The notes under the pieces are model-generated. The model was not told the origin of the DNA, made no database searches, and was given only the letters and a program-made list of their open reading frames with translations. Of a stretch of DNA of 20,731 nt, positions 7,268 to 14,061 are shown piece by piece; within the stretch, counting starts at the first letter, position 1; each line of letters begins with the position of its first letter. The translations under genes were made by a program, and so were the position numbers. Source of the DNA: Gammaproteobacteria bacterium (lineage in GTDB: Bacteria > Pseudomonadota > Gammaproteobacteria > Thiohalobacterales > Thiohalobacteraceae); NCBI GenBank assembly GCA_016214925.1, contig JACRMO010000138.1:1-20731 (forward strand), written 5' to 3'.

Positions 7268-8254
7268 TCACTCCGGATTTTCCGGAACCTGCTGCGCACA
7301 ATCATCGCCGTCCTGATCGCAGGCATCGGTCTGGCACGCCGTATCGCAAAAGCCATCGCCGATATCCGCGCGTTTGCAGCCCGGCGCGCACATCTGCGCC
7401 AACTCCTGCGCCAATTCCTCGGGTTTCATGGCAGCGCAATCGCCGCCATCATGGGAGCAGGCCGGGTAATAACAGGCAATGTCGCAGACGCCGTTCCCCA
7501 CCGCTTCCATAAGGCACCCCGGCGAACATTCCGGCGGGGTCTCAATCATAGCGGCATCGTCCGGTAAACCCTCCGTGACACCGCGCACATTTCGCGATTG
7601 TTCCGCGTCTTTCTCCGGGCGGGCGCGGCCGTCCCGACCCATGGGTGCCGATTCCACCGTCAGGGCGAGCGGGCCAGTGCCCACCACCGCATCGACGCCG
7701 GTCACGGCGGTCTTGTTCGGGCGCGCGAGAAACAGACTTTGGGTCTGAACAGCCATCTCGCACCGCCCCGCGCCGTCGCCCAACACCCAGCGAGATTGGA
7801 CCGCGACCGACTGTGGCTTTGCATCCTTGGGAACATAGGCCAGCGCGTCCATTACCGGGGAGCGGTAGACCATGCCGCGAGCGGGCAACAGGCTGCCGGC
7901 CGTGCCACTTGTCGCCAGGTATTCGCGCCCCTTGCAGCCCGCCTGATCGTAATAGGCCACAGAGAAGGTGGCCGTCTCGCCGGCGTGCAGCACCGGCATC
8001 ACATAGCCGGTCGGCAGGATCAACAGGGTCGCACTCTGTATCTCGCCGTTATGCGCATAGGCCGAGACGAGGCCCCCATACAGACCGACGGGTTCCTGCG
8101 CGGCGTTGCGCAGCACCGGCCATTGCACGCTCGGAGCGGGAGCATCCGCACCCTGGCCGATGGCCTCGAGCAAGCCGGTGCCAAATGCTGGCGACAGGTG
8201 GGCGAATGCAGTGGCACACCCCAACACACCCACGCGAAGATAGTTCCGATTCAT
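7268..8254 (-). CDS. Secreted protein with two C-terminal Notch/LNR-like calcium-binding repeats
   Basis: The product is 328 residues with a signal peptide of about 25 residues. Residues ~45-200 look beta-rich and contain one cysteine pair (C107, C165); the AYYDQAGCKGREYL segment resembles bacterial exoprotein domains with a YY..DC.G pattern. After an acidic linker come two copies of a six-cysteine module: C243, C247, C257, C261, C266, C273 and C289, C293, C303, C307, C312, C319. Both have spacing 3-9-3-4-6 and end in HDGGDC and QDGDDC. This matches the Lin-12/Notch repeat, a calcium-stabilised three-disulfide fold known mainly from animal Notch and pappalysins. The start codon overlaps the preceding stop (ATGA at 8251-8254), and two six-cysteine genes follow. 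It is probably exported and oxidised; a role in adhesion or protection is speculation. Confidence 0.8.
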   Translation of the reverse strand: MNRNYLRVGVLGCATAFAHLSPAFGTGLLEAIGQGADAPAPSVQWPVLRNAAQEPVGLYGGLVSAYAHNGEIQSATLLILPTGYVMPVLHAGETATFSVAYYDQAGCKGREYLATSGTAGSLLPARGMVYRSPVMDALAYVPKDAKPQSVAVQSRWVLGDGAGRCEMAVQTQSLFLARPNKTAVTGVDAVVGTGPLALTVESAPMGRDGRARPEKDAEQSRNVRGVTEGLPDDAAMIETPPECSPGCLMEAVGNGVCDIACYYPACSHDGGDCAAMKPEELAQELAQMCAPGCKRADIGDGFCDTACQTDACDQDGDDCAQQVPENPE

Positions 8255-8505
8255 ACTGTCCTCTCCTTGTCATCCATAACCATGTCAGACCGGTCCGACG
8301 CGCACACGCGCCGCGGACTGTCTTGCCAGGCCGGATTCGGCGCATCCCGCCGCAAACGCTGAATTCGGCCGATCTCGTTCTCATACCAACCGATGTCGTG
8401 CCGGTTGGGTTCGGCCTCATAGGCCCACCACGTACCGTCGGCGTCCTGCGCAATCCACTCAGCCCAGTCGGGAAGGTCAATGATGCTGGGCGTATGATGG
8501 TTCAT
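8251..8505 (-). CDS. Small Trp-rich conserved hypothetical protein
   Basis: The 84-residue product contains DLPDWAEWIAQDADGTWWAYEAEP and GWYENEIGRIQRL. A similar D-W-x-x-W-(I/V)-A-x-D-x-D-G pattern occurs in small proteins of prophages and proteobacterial genomes. No signal peptide or membrane segment is visible. The main support for it being a gene is the ATGA overlap with the start of the LNR-repeat gene and the family-like Trp pattern; no good ribosome binding site precedes the ATG at 8505. It would be the first gene of the minus-strand set running to 6287. Function unknown. Confidence 0.6.
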   Translation of the reverse strand: MNHHTPSIIDLPDWAEWIAQDADGTWWAYEAEPNRHDIGWYENEIGRIQRLRRDAPNPAWQDSPRRVCASDRSDMVMDDKERTV

Positions 8506-8549
8506 CAGTTACATTTAACACAATGTGCGCGCATTGCGCGCGGATGAAT

Positions 8550-8579
8550 GGGTTACGCGGCGTCGCCGCTAACGCACAC
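8550..8579. repeat. Imperfect GC-rich palindrome, GGTTACGCGGCG..CGCCGCTAACG type
   Basis: An imperfect inverted repeat pairs GGGTTACGCGGCG with CGCCGCTAACGCAC around a short loop. It sits upstream of the small Trp-rich gene and beyond the fba terminator, and resembles dispersed extragenic palindromes of proteobacteria. A second palindrome, GCGCGCATTGCGCGC, lies just before it at about 8527-8541. Either could affect expression of the minus-strand set. Confidence 0.45.
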
Positions 8580-8593
8580 TACGTAAAATCATT

Positions 8594-8624
8594 AAACAAA
8601 AAGGGCGGCACAGGGCCGCCCTTT
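8594..8624 (-). terminator. Intrinsic terminator of fba
   Basis: Read on the minus strand, a 10-bp stem (8615-8624 with 8600-8609, core GGGCGGC/GCCGCCC) with a 5-nt loop is followed by TTTTTGTTT. It lies 25 nt after the fba stop codon, so it ends the tkt-fba cluster and separates it from the accessory set downstream. Confidence 0.88.
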
Positions 8625-8648
8625 CTTACTCGCGTATCGCTCGCGCGC

Positions 8649-9716
8649 TTACTTGATCTTCGGGTCCAGCTCACCCTTGTCGTAGCGCTTCTGCATGTCT
8701 TCCAGGCTGTAGACCTTGCCGATCTTGCTGGCCATGCCGGCGGCGCCGAAGGACTGATAGCGATCTTTGCAGATGCCGGTCATCGCCTTGGTGGCTTCCT
8801 TCAGGAATTTGCGCGGATCGAAGTTCTTGCGATCTTCGGCCAGGAACTTGCGGATGGCGCCGGTGGAGGCCATGCGCAGATCGGTGTCGATGTTGACCTT
8901 ACGCACACCGCTCTTAATACCTTCGGCGATTTCAGAAACCGGCACGCCGTAGGTCTGGCCCATGTCGCCGCCGAAGCTGTTGATGATGGCTAACCAGTCT
9001 TCCGGCACCGAGGAGGAACCGTGCATGACCAAATGCACATTGGGGATGCGCGCGTGAATTTCCTTCACGCGGTCGATGCGCAGCACCTTGCCGGTGGGCT
9101 TCTGGGTGAACTTGTAGGCACCGTGCGAGGTACCGATGGCGATGGCCAGCGCGTCGACCTTGGTCTTGGCAACGAAGTCAGCGGCTTCATCGGGATCGGT
9201 CAGCAACTGACTGTGATCCAGCTTACCTTCGGCACCATGACCGTCTTCTTCACCGGCCATGCCGGTTTCCAGCGAACCCAGGCAGCCCAGCTCACCTTCC
9301 ACGGACACGCCGCAGGCATGCGCCAGCGAGGTGACTCGGGCGGTGACTTCAACGTTATATTCGTAGCTGGCGGGGGTCTTGGCATCTTCCTTCAGCGAAC
9401 CGTCCATCATCACCGAGCTGAAGCCGGACTGGATGGAGCGGAAACAGATGCTCGGCGAGGCGCCGTGATCCTGATGCATGCAGATCGGGATCTGCGGATA
9501 CATTTCGATAGCGCCCAGAATCAGGTGGCGCAGGAACGGCTCGCCCGCGTAGGAACGCGCACCGGCGGAACCTTGCAGGATCACCGGGCTGTCCACGGCG
9601 GCGGCGGCTTCCATAATCGCCTTCACCTGTTCCATGTTGTTGACGTTGAACGCCGGCAGGCCGTAGCCATTCTCGGCAGCGTGATCCAGAAGTTGACGCA
9701 GGGATATCAGGGCCAT
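8649..9716 (-). CDS. fba: Class II fructose-bisphosphate aldolase (Calvin-cycle subtype)
   Basis: The 355-residue enzyme condenses dihydroxyacetone phosphate with glyceraldehyde 3-phosphate (or erythrose 4-phosphate). PAFNVNNMEQ near residue 21, ICMHQDHGAS with catalytic D83 and zinc ligand H84, VEGELGCLG, the phosphate-site segment MHGSSSVPEDW, and GVRKVNIDTDLRMA identify the class II family. The insert ETGMAGEEDGHGAEGKLDHSQLLTD is typical of the cbbA/Fba subtype of proteobacterial Calvin clusters. The ATG at 9716 has GAGGAGAG about 6 nt upstream. It is the last gene of the cluster, has its own terminator and is separated from pyk by 286 bp that include a palindromic element, so a separate promoter is possible. 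Confidence 0.95.
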   Translation of the reverse strand: MALISLRQLLDHAAENGYGLPAFNVNNMEQVKAIMEAAAAVDSPVILQGSAGARSYAGEPFLRHLILGAIEMYPQIPICMHQDHGASPSICFRSIQSGFSSVMMDGSLKEDAKTPASYEYNVEVTARVTSLAHACGVSVEGELGCLGSLETGMAGEEDGHGAEGKLDHSQLLTDPDEAADFVAKTKVDALAIAIGTSHGAYKFTQKPTGKVLRIDRVKEIHARIPNVHLVMHGSSSVPEDWLAIINSFGGDMGQTYGVPVSEIAEGIKSGVRKVNIDTDLRMASTGAIRKFLAEDRKNFDPRKFLKEATKAMTGICKDRYQSFGAAGMASKIGKVYSLEDMQKRYDKGELDPKIK

Positions 9717-9865
9717 GGTGCTCTCCTCGGAGATAAATTTTCTGTCTATGTGGATTCTGGGTGGATTCGGGTCCGGTCGCGGTGGGGGCCTATTCTAGGT
9801 CCATTGCCGCCTCGGATTCAGCGTTACAAATTCTCAGGTTTAAATAACCTCTGAGTAATCATCCT

Positions 9866-9993
9866 CGTCATTCCCGCGAAAGCGGGAATCCATAAAGCCA
9901 AACCCCTGGATTACTCGCTTCGCTCGCCCTTCGGGCCGCCCTTTCGGGCGTTCAACGCGCAAGCGCTTTTGTCCGGCATGCGCCGGAATGACG
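9866..9993. repeat. 128-bp MITE-like palindromic element between pyk and fba
   Basis: The element begins CGTCATTCC and ends GGAATGACG, a 9-bp perfect terminal inverted repeat. Each end is itself a hairpin (CCCGCGAAAGCGGG at the left, CCGGCATGCGCCGG at the right), and the interior holds CGCTTCGCTCGCCCTTCGGG-type palindromes. This CGTCATTCC(C/G)GC pattern is common as a dispersed extragenic repeat in proteobacteria. It lies just beyond the pyk stop and may also act as its transcript end. The rest of the 286-bp gap shows no gene. Confidence 0.75.
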
Positions 9994-10002
9994 AATTTTC
10001 CG

Positions 10003-11454
10003 TCAACTATCAGGGGCGAAGCGGTCGTGCTCGCCGACCCGTATGATTTTCATCGCGTTGGTACCGCCGAGCACGCCGGCCAGATCGCCCTTGGTGATGA
10101 TCACCAGATCCCCGTCGCGCACCGCGCCGCGCCGCATCAACTCGTCGATGGCCTCGCGGTTAACTTCGGCGTGATCGGTCGTGGTCACATCGAAACTGAC
10201 CGGGTATACGCCGCGGTAGATCGTGACCTTTCTACGGGTCTCGACATGCCGCGTCAATGCGTAGATCGGGATGCCGGAACTGATGCGCGACATCCACAAC
10301 GGCGTGGCGCCGGATTCGGTCAACGCGGCGATCGCCTTCACGCCCAGATGATTGGCGGTGTAGATCGCGGCCTTGGCGATGGCCTCGTCGGCGCGGTTGA
10401 AACGCATCAGGGCGCGGCGTTCGAGGTTGATGGTGCTGCGCTGGCGTTCGGCACCCTTGCAGATGCGATCCATGGCGGCGACGGCCTTGGCCGGATACTT
10501 ACCAGAAGCAGTTTCGGCCGACAGCATCACCGCATCGGTGCCGTCGATCACCGCGTTGGCGACGTCGAAGACTTCGGCGCGGGTCGGGATCGGGCTATCC
10601 ACCATCGACTGCATCATCTGCGTCGCGGTGATGACCACGCGATCCAGCGCGCGCGCGACCTGGACAATGCGCTTCTGCACGGCGGGCAGTTCGGCGTCGC
10701 CGATCTCCACGCCCAGGTCGCCGCGCGCGATCATAACCACGTCGGAGGCCTGGATGATTTCTTCGAGATTGGTGATCGCTTCGGCGCGTTCGATCTTGGC
10801 GACCACGCCGCCATGACCGCCGGCTGCACGCAGTAGCTCGCGCGCCTCGTTGATGTCGGAGGCGCAACGCGGGAAGGAGATGGCAATGTAATCGGCGCGC
10901 ATCTCGGCGGCAATCTTGATGTCGGTGCGATCTTTGTCGGTCAGTGCCTTCGCGGACAAACCACCGCCCTGCCGGTTGATGCCTTTATTGTTGGACAGCA
11001 CACCGCCGACGACCACACGACAGATGATTTCCGGAATGTTGACGTCCTCGACCCACAACACGATGGCGCCATCGTCCAGCAACAGGGTATCGCCACGATT
11101 GACGTCTTCCGGCAGTTGCTTATAGGCAATGCCGACGCGTTCGCTGGTGCCTTCATCCGAGGCCAGCGCGGCATCCAGCACAAACCGCGAACCATCCTCC
11201 AACTGCACCTTGCCGTCCTTGAACCGGTCGATGCGGATCTTCGGCCCTTGCAGATCGACCAGCACACCGACCTGGCGGCCATGCGCGCGGGCGCGGTTGC
11301 GCACCGTCTGCGCACGTTCGATGTGTTCCTGATGACTGCCGTGCGAGAAGTTCAGGCGTACCACATCGACACCGGCCTGGATCAACTCGTCGAGCGCCTT
11401 GGGATCGTCCGTCGCCGGGCCGAGTGTCGCGATGATCTTGGTTCTACGCATCAT
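10003..11454 (-). CDS. pyk: Pyruvate kinase
   Basis: The 483-residue protein converts phosphoenolpyruvate and ADP to pyruvate and ATP. Visible landmarks are TKIIATLGPA at the N-terminus, VVRLNFSHGS, VLVDLQGPKIRI, the B-domain, AIVAKIER-like VVAKIERAEAI, the metal site MIARGDLGVEI, TATQMMQSM and VMLSAETASGKYP, and a full C-terminal allosteric domain ending in a GGTNAMKI segment. The length is normal. Two adjacent ATGs exist (11454 and 11451); the first is used here, with only a weak upstream purine tract (GGAACGG). It sits between pgk and fba, as in many proteobacterial Calvin clusters. A 71-bp hairpin element separates it from pgk. Confidence 0.95.
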   Translation of the reverse strand: MMRRTKIIATLGPATDDPKALDELIQAGVDVVRLNFSHGSHQEHIERAQTVRNRARAHGRQVGVLVDLQGPKIRIDRFKDGKVQLEDGSRFVLDAALASDEGTSERVGIAYKQLPEDVNRGDTLLLDDGAIVLWVEDVNIPEIICRVVVGGVLSNNKGINRQGGGLSAKALTDKDRTDIKIAAEMRADYIAISFPRCASDINEARELLRAAGGHGGVVAKIERAEAITNLEEIIQASDVVMIARGDLGVEIGDAELPAVQKRIVQVARALDRVVITATQMMQSMVDSPIPTRAEVFDVANAVIDGTDAVMLSAETASGKYPAKAVAAMDRICKGAERQRSTINLERRALMRFNRADEAIAKAAIYTANHLGVKAIAALTESGATPLWMSRISSGIPIYALTRHVETRRKVTIYRGVYPVSFDVTTTDHAEVNREAIDELMRRGAVRDGDLVIITKGDLAGVLGGTNAMKIIRVGEHDRFAPDS

Positions 11455-11508
11455 GGATGCTGACCGTTCCTATTGTCGAGTGTAGTGCCTACACCCAGAA
11501 AGTTATTT

Positions 11509-11579
11509 ACACCAAAGCACGCAAAGACCGCCAAAAAAATGATTAATTATTGCTTTGCGCTCTTTGCGTACTTTGGTGT
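11509..11579. repeat. 71-bp long-hairpin repeat between pgk and pyk
   Basis: Arms 11509-11531 and 11557-11579 pair over 23 bp with two mismatches, around an AT-rich loop of 25 nt. The arm motif ACACCAAAG(C/T)ACGCAAAGA is A-rich and unlike the neighbouring genes. It resembles a dispersed palindromic repeat and not a standard terminator, since no T-run follows the stem. It lies inside the tkt-fba gene order. Confidence 0.75.
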
Positions 11580-11597
11580 GACATTGTCTTTGCTAGC

Positions 11598-12783
11598 TCA
11601 ACCCTTCGCGCGTTCTTCCAGGATCGCCACGGCCGGCAGGACCTTGCCTTCCAGGAATTCCAGGAACGCACCACCCGCGGTGGAGATATACGACACCTTG
11701 TCATAGATGTCGTACTTCTGGATCGCGGCGATGGTGTCGCCGCCGCCGGCCAACGTGAACGCGCTGGTCTTGGCGATGGCGTCGGCGATGGCCTTAGTGC
11801 CCGCGCCGAACTGATCGAATTCGAACACGCCGACCGGGCCGTTCCACACCACGGTGCCGGCCTTCATAATAATGTCGACGAGTTCCTGCGCGCTCTTCGG
11901 ACCGATGTCGAAGATCATATCGTCGTCGGCCACTGCGCCCGCATCTTTCAGCACGGCGGGTTCGGCGGCATCGAATTTCTTGCCGCAAACGACGTCGACA
12001 GCAATCGGGATATTCGCATTGCGCTTCTTCATCTTCTCGATCAGCGCCTGTGCGGTCGGAACCAGATCATCCTCGCACAGCGACTTGCCGACGTTCTTGC
12101 CGGTGGCCTTCAGGAAGGTGTTGGCGATACCGCCGCCGACCACCATCTGATCGACCTTCTCGGACAGGGATTCCAGCACGGTGAGTTTGGTGGACACTTT
12201 CGAACCACCGACGATGGCGACCATCGGACGCTTCGGACTCAGCAGCGCCTTGGTCAATGCATCGAGTTCTTCCGTCAGCAGGATGCCGGCGCAGGCGACC
12301 GGGGCATACTTGGCGACACCGTGTGTGGAGGCCTCGGCGCGATGCGCGGGCGGTGCCGAAGGCGTCCATCACGAACACGTCGCACAGCGCGGCATACTTC
12401 TTCGCGGTGTCGTCGACGTTTTTCTTCTCACCCTTGTTGACGCGGCAGTTCTCCAGCACCACCAGTTCACCGGTGGCGACTTCGAAACCGCCATCGACCC
12501 AGTCCTTGATCAGGCGCACCGGCTTGCCGAGGCGGCCGGCGATGTTGTCGGCGACCGGCTTCAGCGAAATCTCTTCGGACCACTCGCCTTCGGTCGGACG
12601 ACCCAGATGCGATGTCACCATCACCTTGGCGCCCTGCTTCAGGCAGTGATTGATCGTCGCCATGGAGGCCGTGATGCGCGCGTCGGAGGTAACCTTGCCG
12701 TCTTTGACCGGCACGTTGAGGTCGGCACGGATCAGAACGCGCTTACCCTTGAGATCGAGATCGGCCAGCTTGATGACGGACAT
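11598..12783 (-). pseudogene. pgk: Phosphoglycerate kinase gene with a 4-nt frameshifting insertion
   Basis: The reading frame from the ATG at 12783 gives a normal Pgk N-domain (MSVIKLADLDLKGKRVLIRADLNVP, TSHLGRPTEGEWSEE, LENCRVNKGEKKN) up to DVFVMDAFGTA at codon 145. It then switches to nonsense. The correct continuation (HRAEASTHGVAKYAPVACAG, ELDALTKALLSPKRPMVAIVGG, ...) is in another frame from 12344 down to the stop at 11598. Removing four bases (CGCG, 12345-12348) restores a single 393-residue protein of normal family length. All C-domain motifs are intact, including VGGGIANTF, NGPVGVFEFD and LAGGGDTIAA. AGGAG lies 8 nt before the ATG. Because Pgk is normally essential in a cluster like this, a sequencing or assembly error is as likely as a true mutation; another pgk copy elsewhere would permit real loss. 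Confidence 0.92.
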
Positions 12784-12815
12784 GCGAGACTCCTAAGAAA
12801 TGTATTTTGAAAACC

Positions 12816-12930
12816 TTCAACGCAAAGGCGTCGCCAGCAAACATCAGAGTTGCGCCCCCTCTCCCGGGGGAGAGGGAATGATCTACGCCGGATCGTCGCT
12901 GATTACTCTGTGCAGCGCCTTTGCGTTGAA
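12816..12930. repeat. 115-bp element with 15-bp perfect terminal inverted repeats between gap and pgk
   Basis: TTCAACGCAAAGGCG at 12816-12830 is repeated in inverse as 12916-12930. The interior contains the palindrome CTCTCCCGGGGGAGAG, the same kind of core found downstream of metK. Only the ~180-bp gap between the gap terminator and pgk holds it, and no gene is visible there. A MITE-like origin is inferred. Confidence 0.75.
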
Positions 12931-12943
12931 AGTCTCGTTGTGG

Positions 12944-12975
12944 AAAAACACCGCCCGGCATTGGCCGGGCGGTGT
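12944..12975 (-). terminator. Intrinsic terminator of gap
   Basis: On the minus strand a 12-bp GC-rich perfect stem (12964-12975 with 12948-12959, ACACCGCCCGGC/GCCGGGCGGTGT) and a 4-nt loop are followed by TTTTT. It begins 8 nt after the gap stop codon. Its strength implies that gap transcripts largely end here and that pgk needs read-through or its own promoter. Confidence 0.9.
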
Positions 12976-12983
12976 GCTTCATC

Positions 12984-13985
12984 TTACTTCGCGACGTGCT
13001 GCACGAAACGCAGCATGTTGCAGGTGTAGCCGTACTCGTTGTCGTACCAGGACACGACCTTGACGAAGGTGTCGTCCAGCGCGATGCCGGCCTCGGCGTC
13101 GAAGATCGAGGAGAAGCCGCAACCACGGAAGTCGGTGGAGACAACTTTCTCATCGGTGTAGCTGAGGGTCTTGCTGATGTCGCCCGACTGCGAGGCCTTC
13201 TTCATGGCGGCGCAGATGTCGGCGTACTTGGCCGGCTTCTCGAGTTCGACGGTCAGGTCGACCACGGACACGTCGGAGGTCGGTACGCGGAAGGCCATGC
13301 CGGTCAGCTTGCCCTTCAGTTCCGGCAGGACCACGCCGACGGCCTTGGCGGCGCCGGTCGAGGACGGAATGATGTTTTCCAGAATACCGCGGCCGCCGCG
13401 CCAGTCTTTGGAAGACGGACCATCGACGGTTTTCTGCGTCGCAGTGGCGGCGTGCACGGTGCTCATCAGACCACGCTTGATGCCCCAGTTGTCGTTCAAC
13501 ACCTTGGCGATCGGCGCCAGGCAGTTGGTGGTGCAGGATGCGGCCGAGACGATGGCTTCGCCCTTGTACTTCTCGTGGTTCACGCCGTACACGAACATCG
13601 GCGTGTCGTCTTTCGACGGCGCGGACTGCACGACTTTCTTGGCACCGGCGTCGATGTGCTTCTGGCAGGTGTCCTTGGTCAGGAAGAAGCCGGTGCACTC
13701 GATGACGAGCTCGGCGCCGATTTCGTTCCACTTCAGGTTGGCCGGCTCGCGCTCGGCGGTTAGGCGGATCTTCTTGCCGTTGACGATCAAGTTGCTGCCT
13801 TCGACCTTGATGTCGCCCTTGAAATTACCGTGGACGGAGTCGTACTTGAGCATGTACGCCAGGTACTCGGGGTCGAGCAGGTCGTTGATACCGACCACTT
13901 CGATGTCCGGGAAATCTTTCGCGATTGCGCGGAAGGCCATGCGACCGATGCGGCCGAAGCCATTGATACCGACTTTAATTGCCAT
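12984..13985 (-). CDS. gap: Type I glyceraldehyde-3-phosphate dehydrogenase
   Basis: The 333-residue enzyme interconverts glyceraldehyde 3-phosphate and 1,3-bisphosphoglycerate. The Rossmann start is KVGINGFGRIGRMAFRA. D35 in GINDLLD favours NAD over NADP. The catalytic segment SAASCTTNCLAP carries C151, and TVHAATATQKTVDGPSSKDWRGGR carries H178 and the phosphate site. WYDNEYGYTCNML closes the domain, and the length is standard. The ATG at 13985 is preceded by GGAGAGAG. It follows tkt by 76 bp and is followed at once by a strong terminator. In this context it most likely serves the Calvin cycle or gluconeogenesis as well as glycolysis. Confidence 0.96.
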   Translation of the reverse strand: MAIKVGINGFGRIGRMAFRAIAKDFPDIEVVGINDLLDPEYLAYMLKYDSVHGNFKGDIKVEGSNLIVNGKKIRLTAEREPANLKWNEIGAELVIECTGFFLTKDTCQKHIDAGAKKVVQSAPSKDDTPMFVYGVNHEKYKGEAIVSAASCTTNCLAPIAKVLNDNWGIKRGLMSTVHAATATQKTVDGPSSKDWRGGRGILENIIPSSTGAAKAVGVVLPELKGKLTGMAFRVPTSDVSVVDLTVELEKPAKYADICAAMKKASQSGDISKTLSYTDEKVVSTDFRGCGFSSIFDAEAGIALDDTFVKVVSWYDNEYGYTCNMLRFVQHVAK

Positions 13986-14061
13986 GTTTCTCTCTCCGTA
14001 TTTTCTATGAATATGATTTTAAGAAATCAATCCGGTAATTGGATCGCTGGTGGGCGGCCGC

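Noticed and set aside
8523..8993. A plus-strand open frame starting between the small Trp gene and fba
   Set aside because: It runs through the fba terminator and antisense to fba and has no supporting features.
12340..12355. Programmed ribosomal frameshifting in pgk
   Set aside because: No slippery heptamer or stimulatory structure is evident, the change is a 4-nt insertion, and the family is not known to use frameshifting.
11550..12440. A 296-codon plus-strand open frame opposite pgk
   Set aside because: It is a shadow of the pgk coding strand with no family resemblance.
12067..12783. The N-terminal pgk frame read as a stand-alone 238-residue protein
   Set aside because: After codon 145 the sequence loses all Pgk similarity; the C-terminal half continues in another frame, so it is one broken gene.
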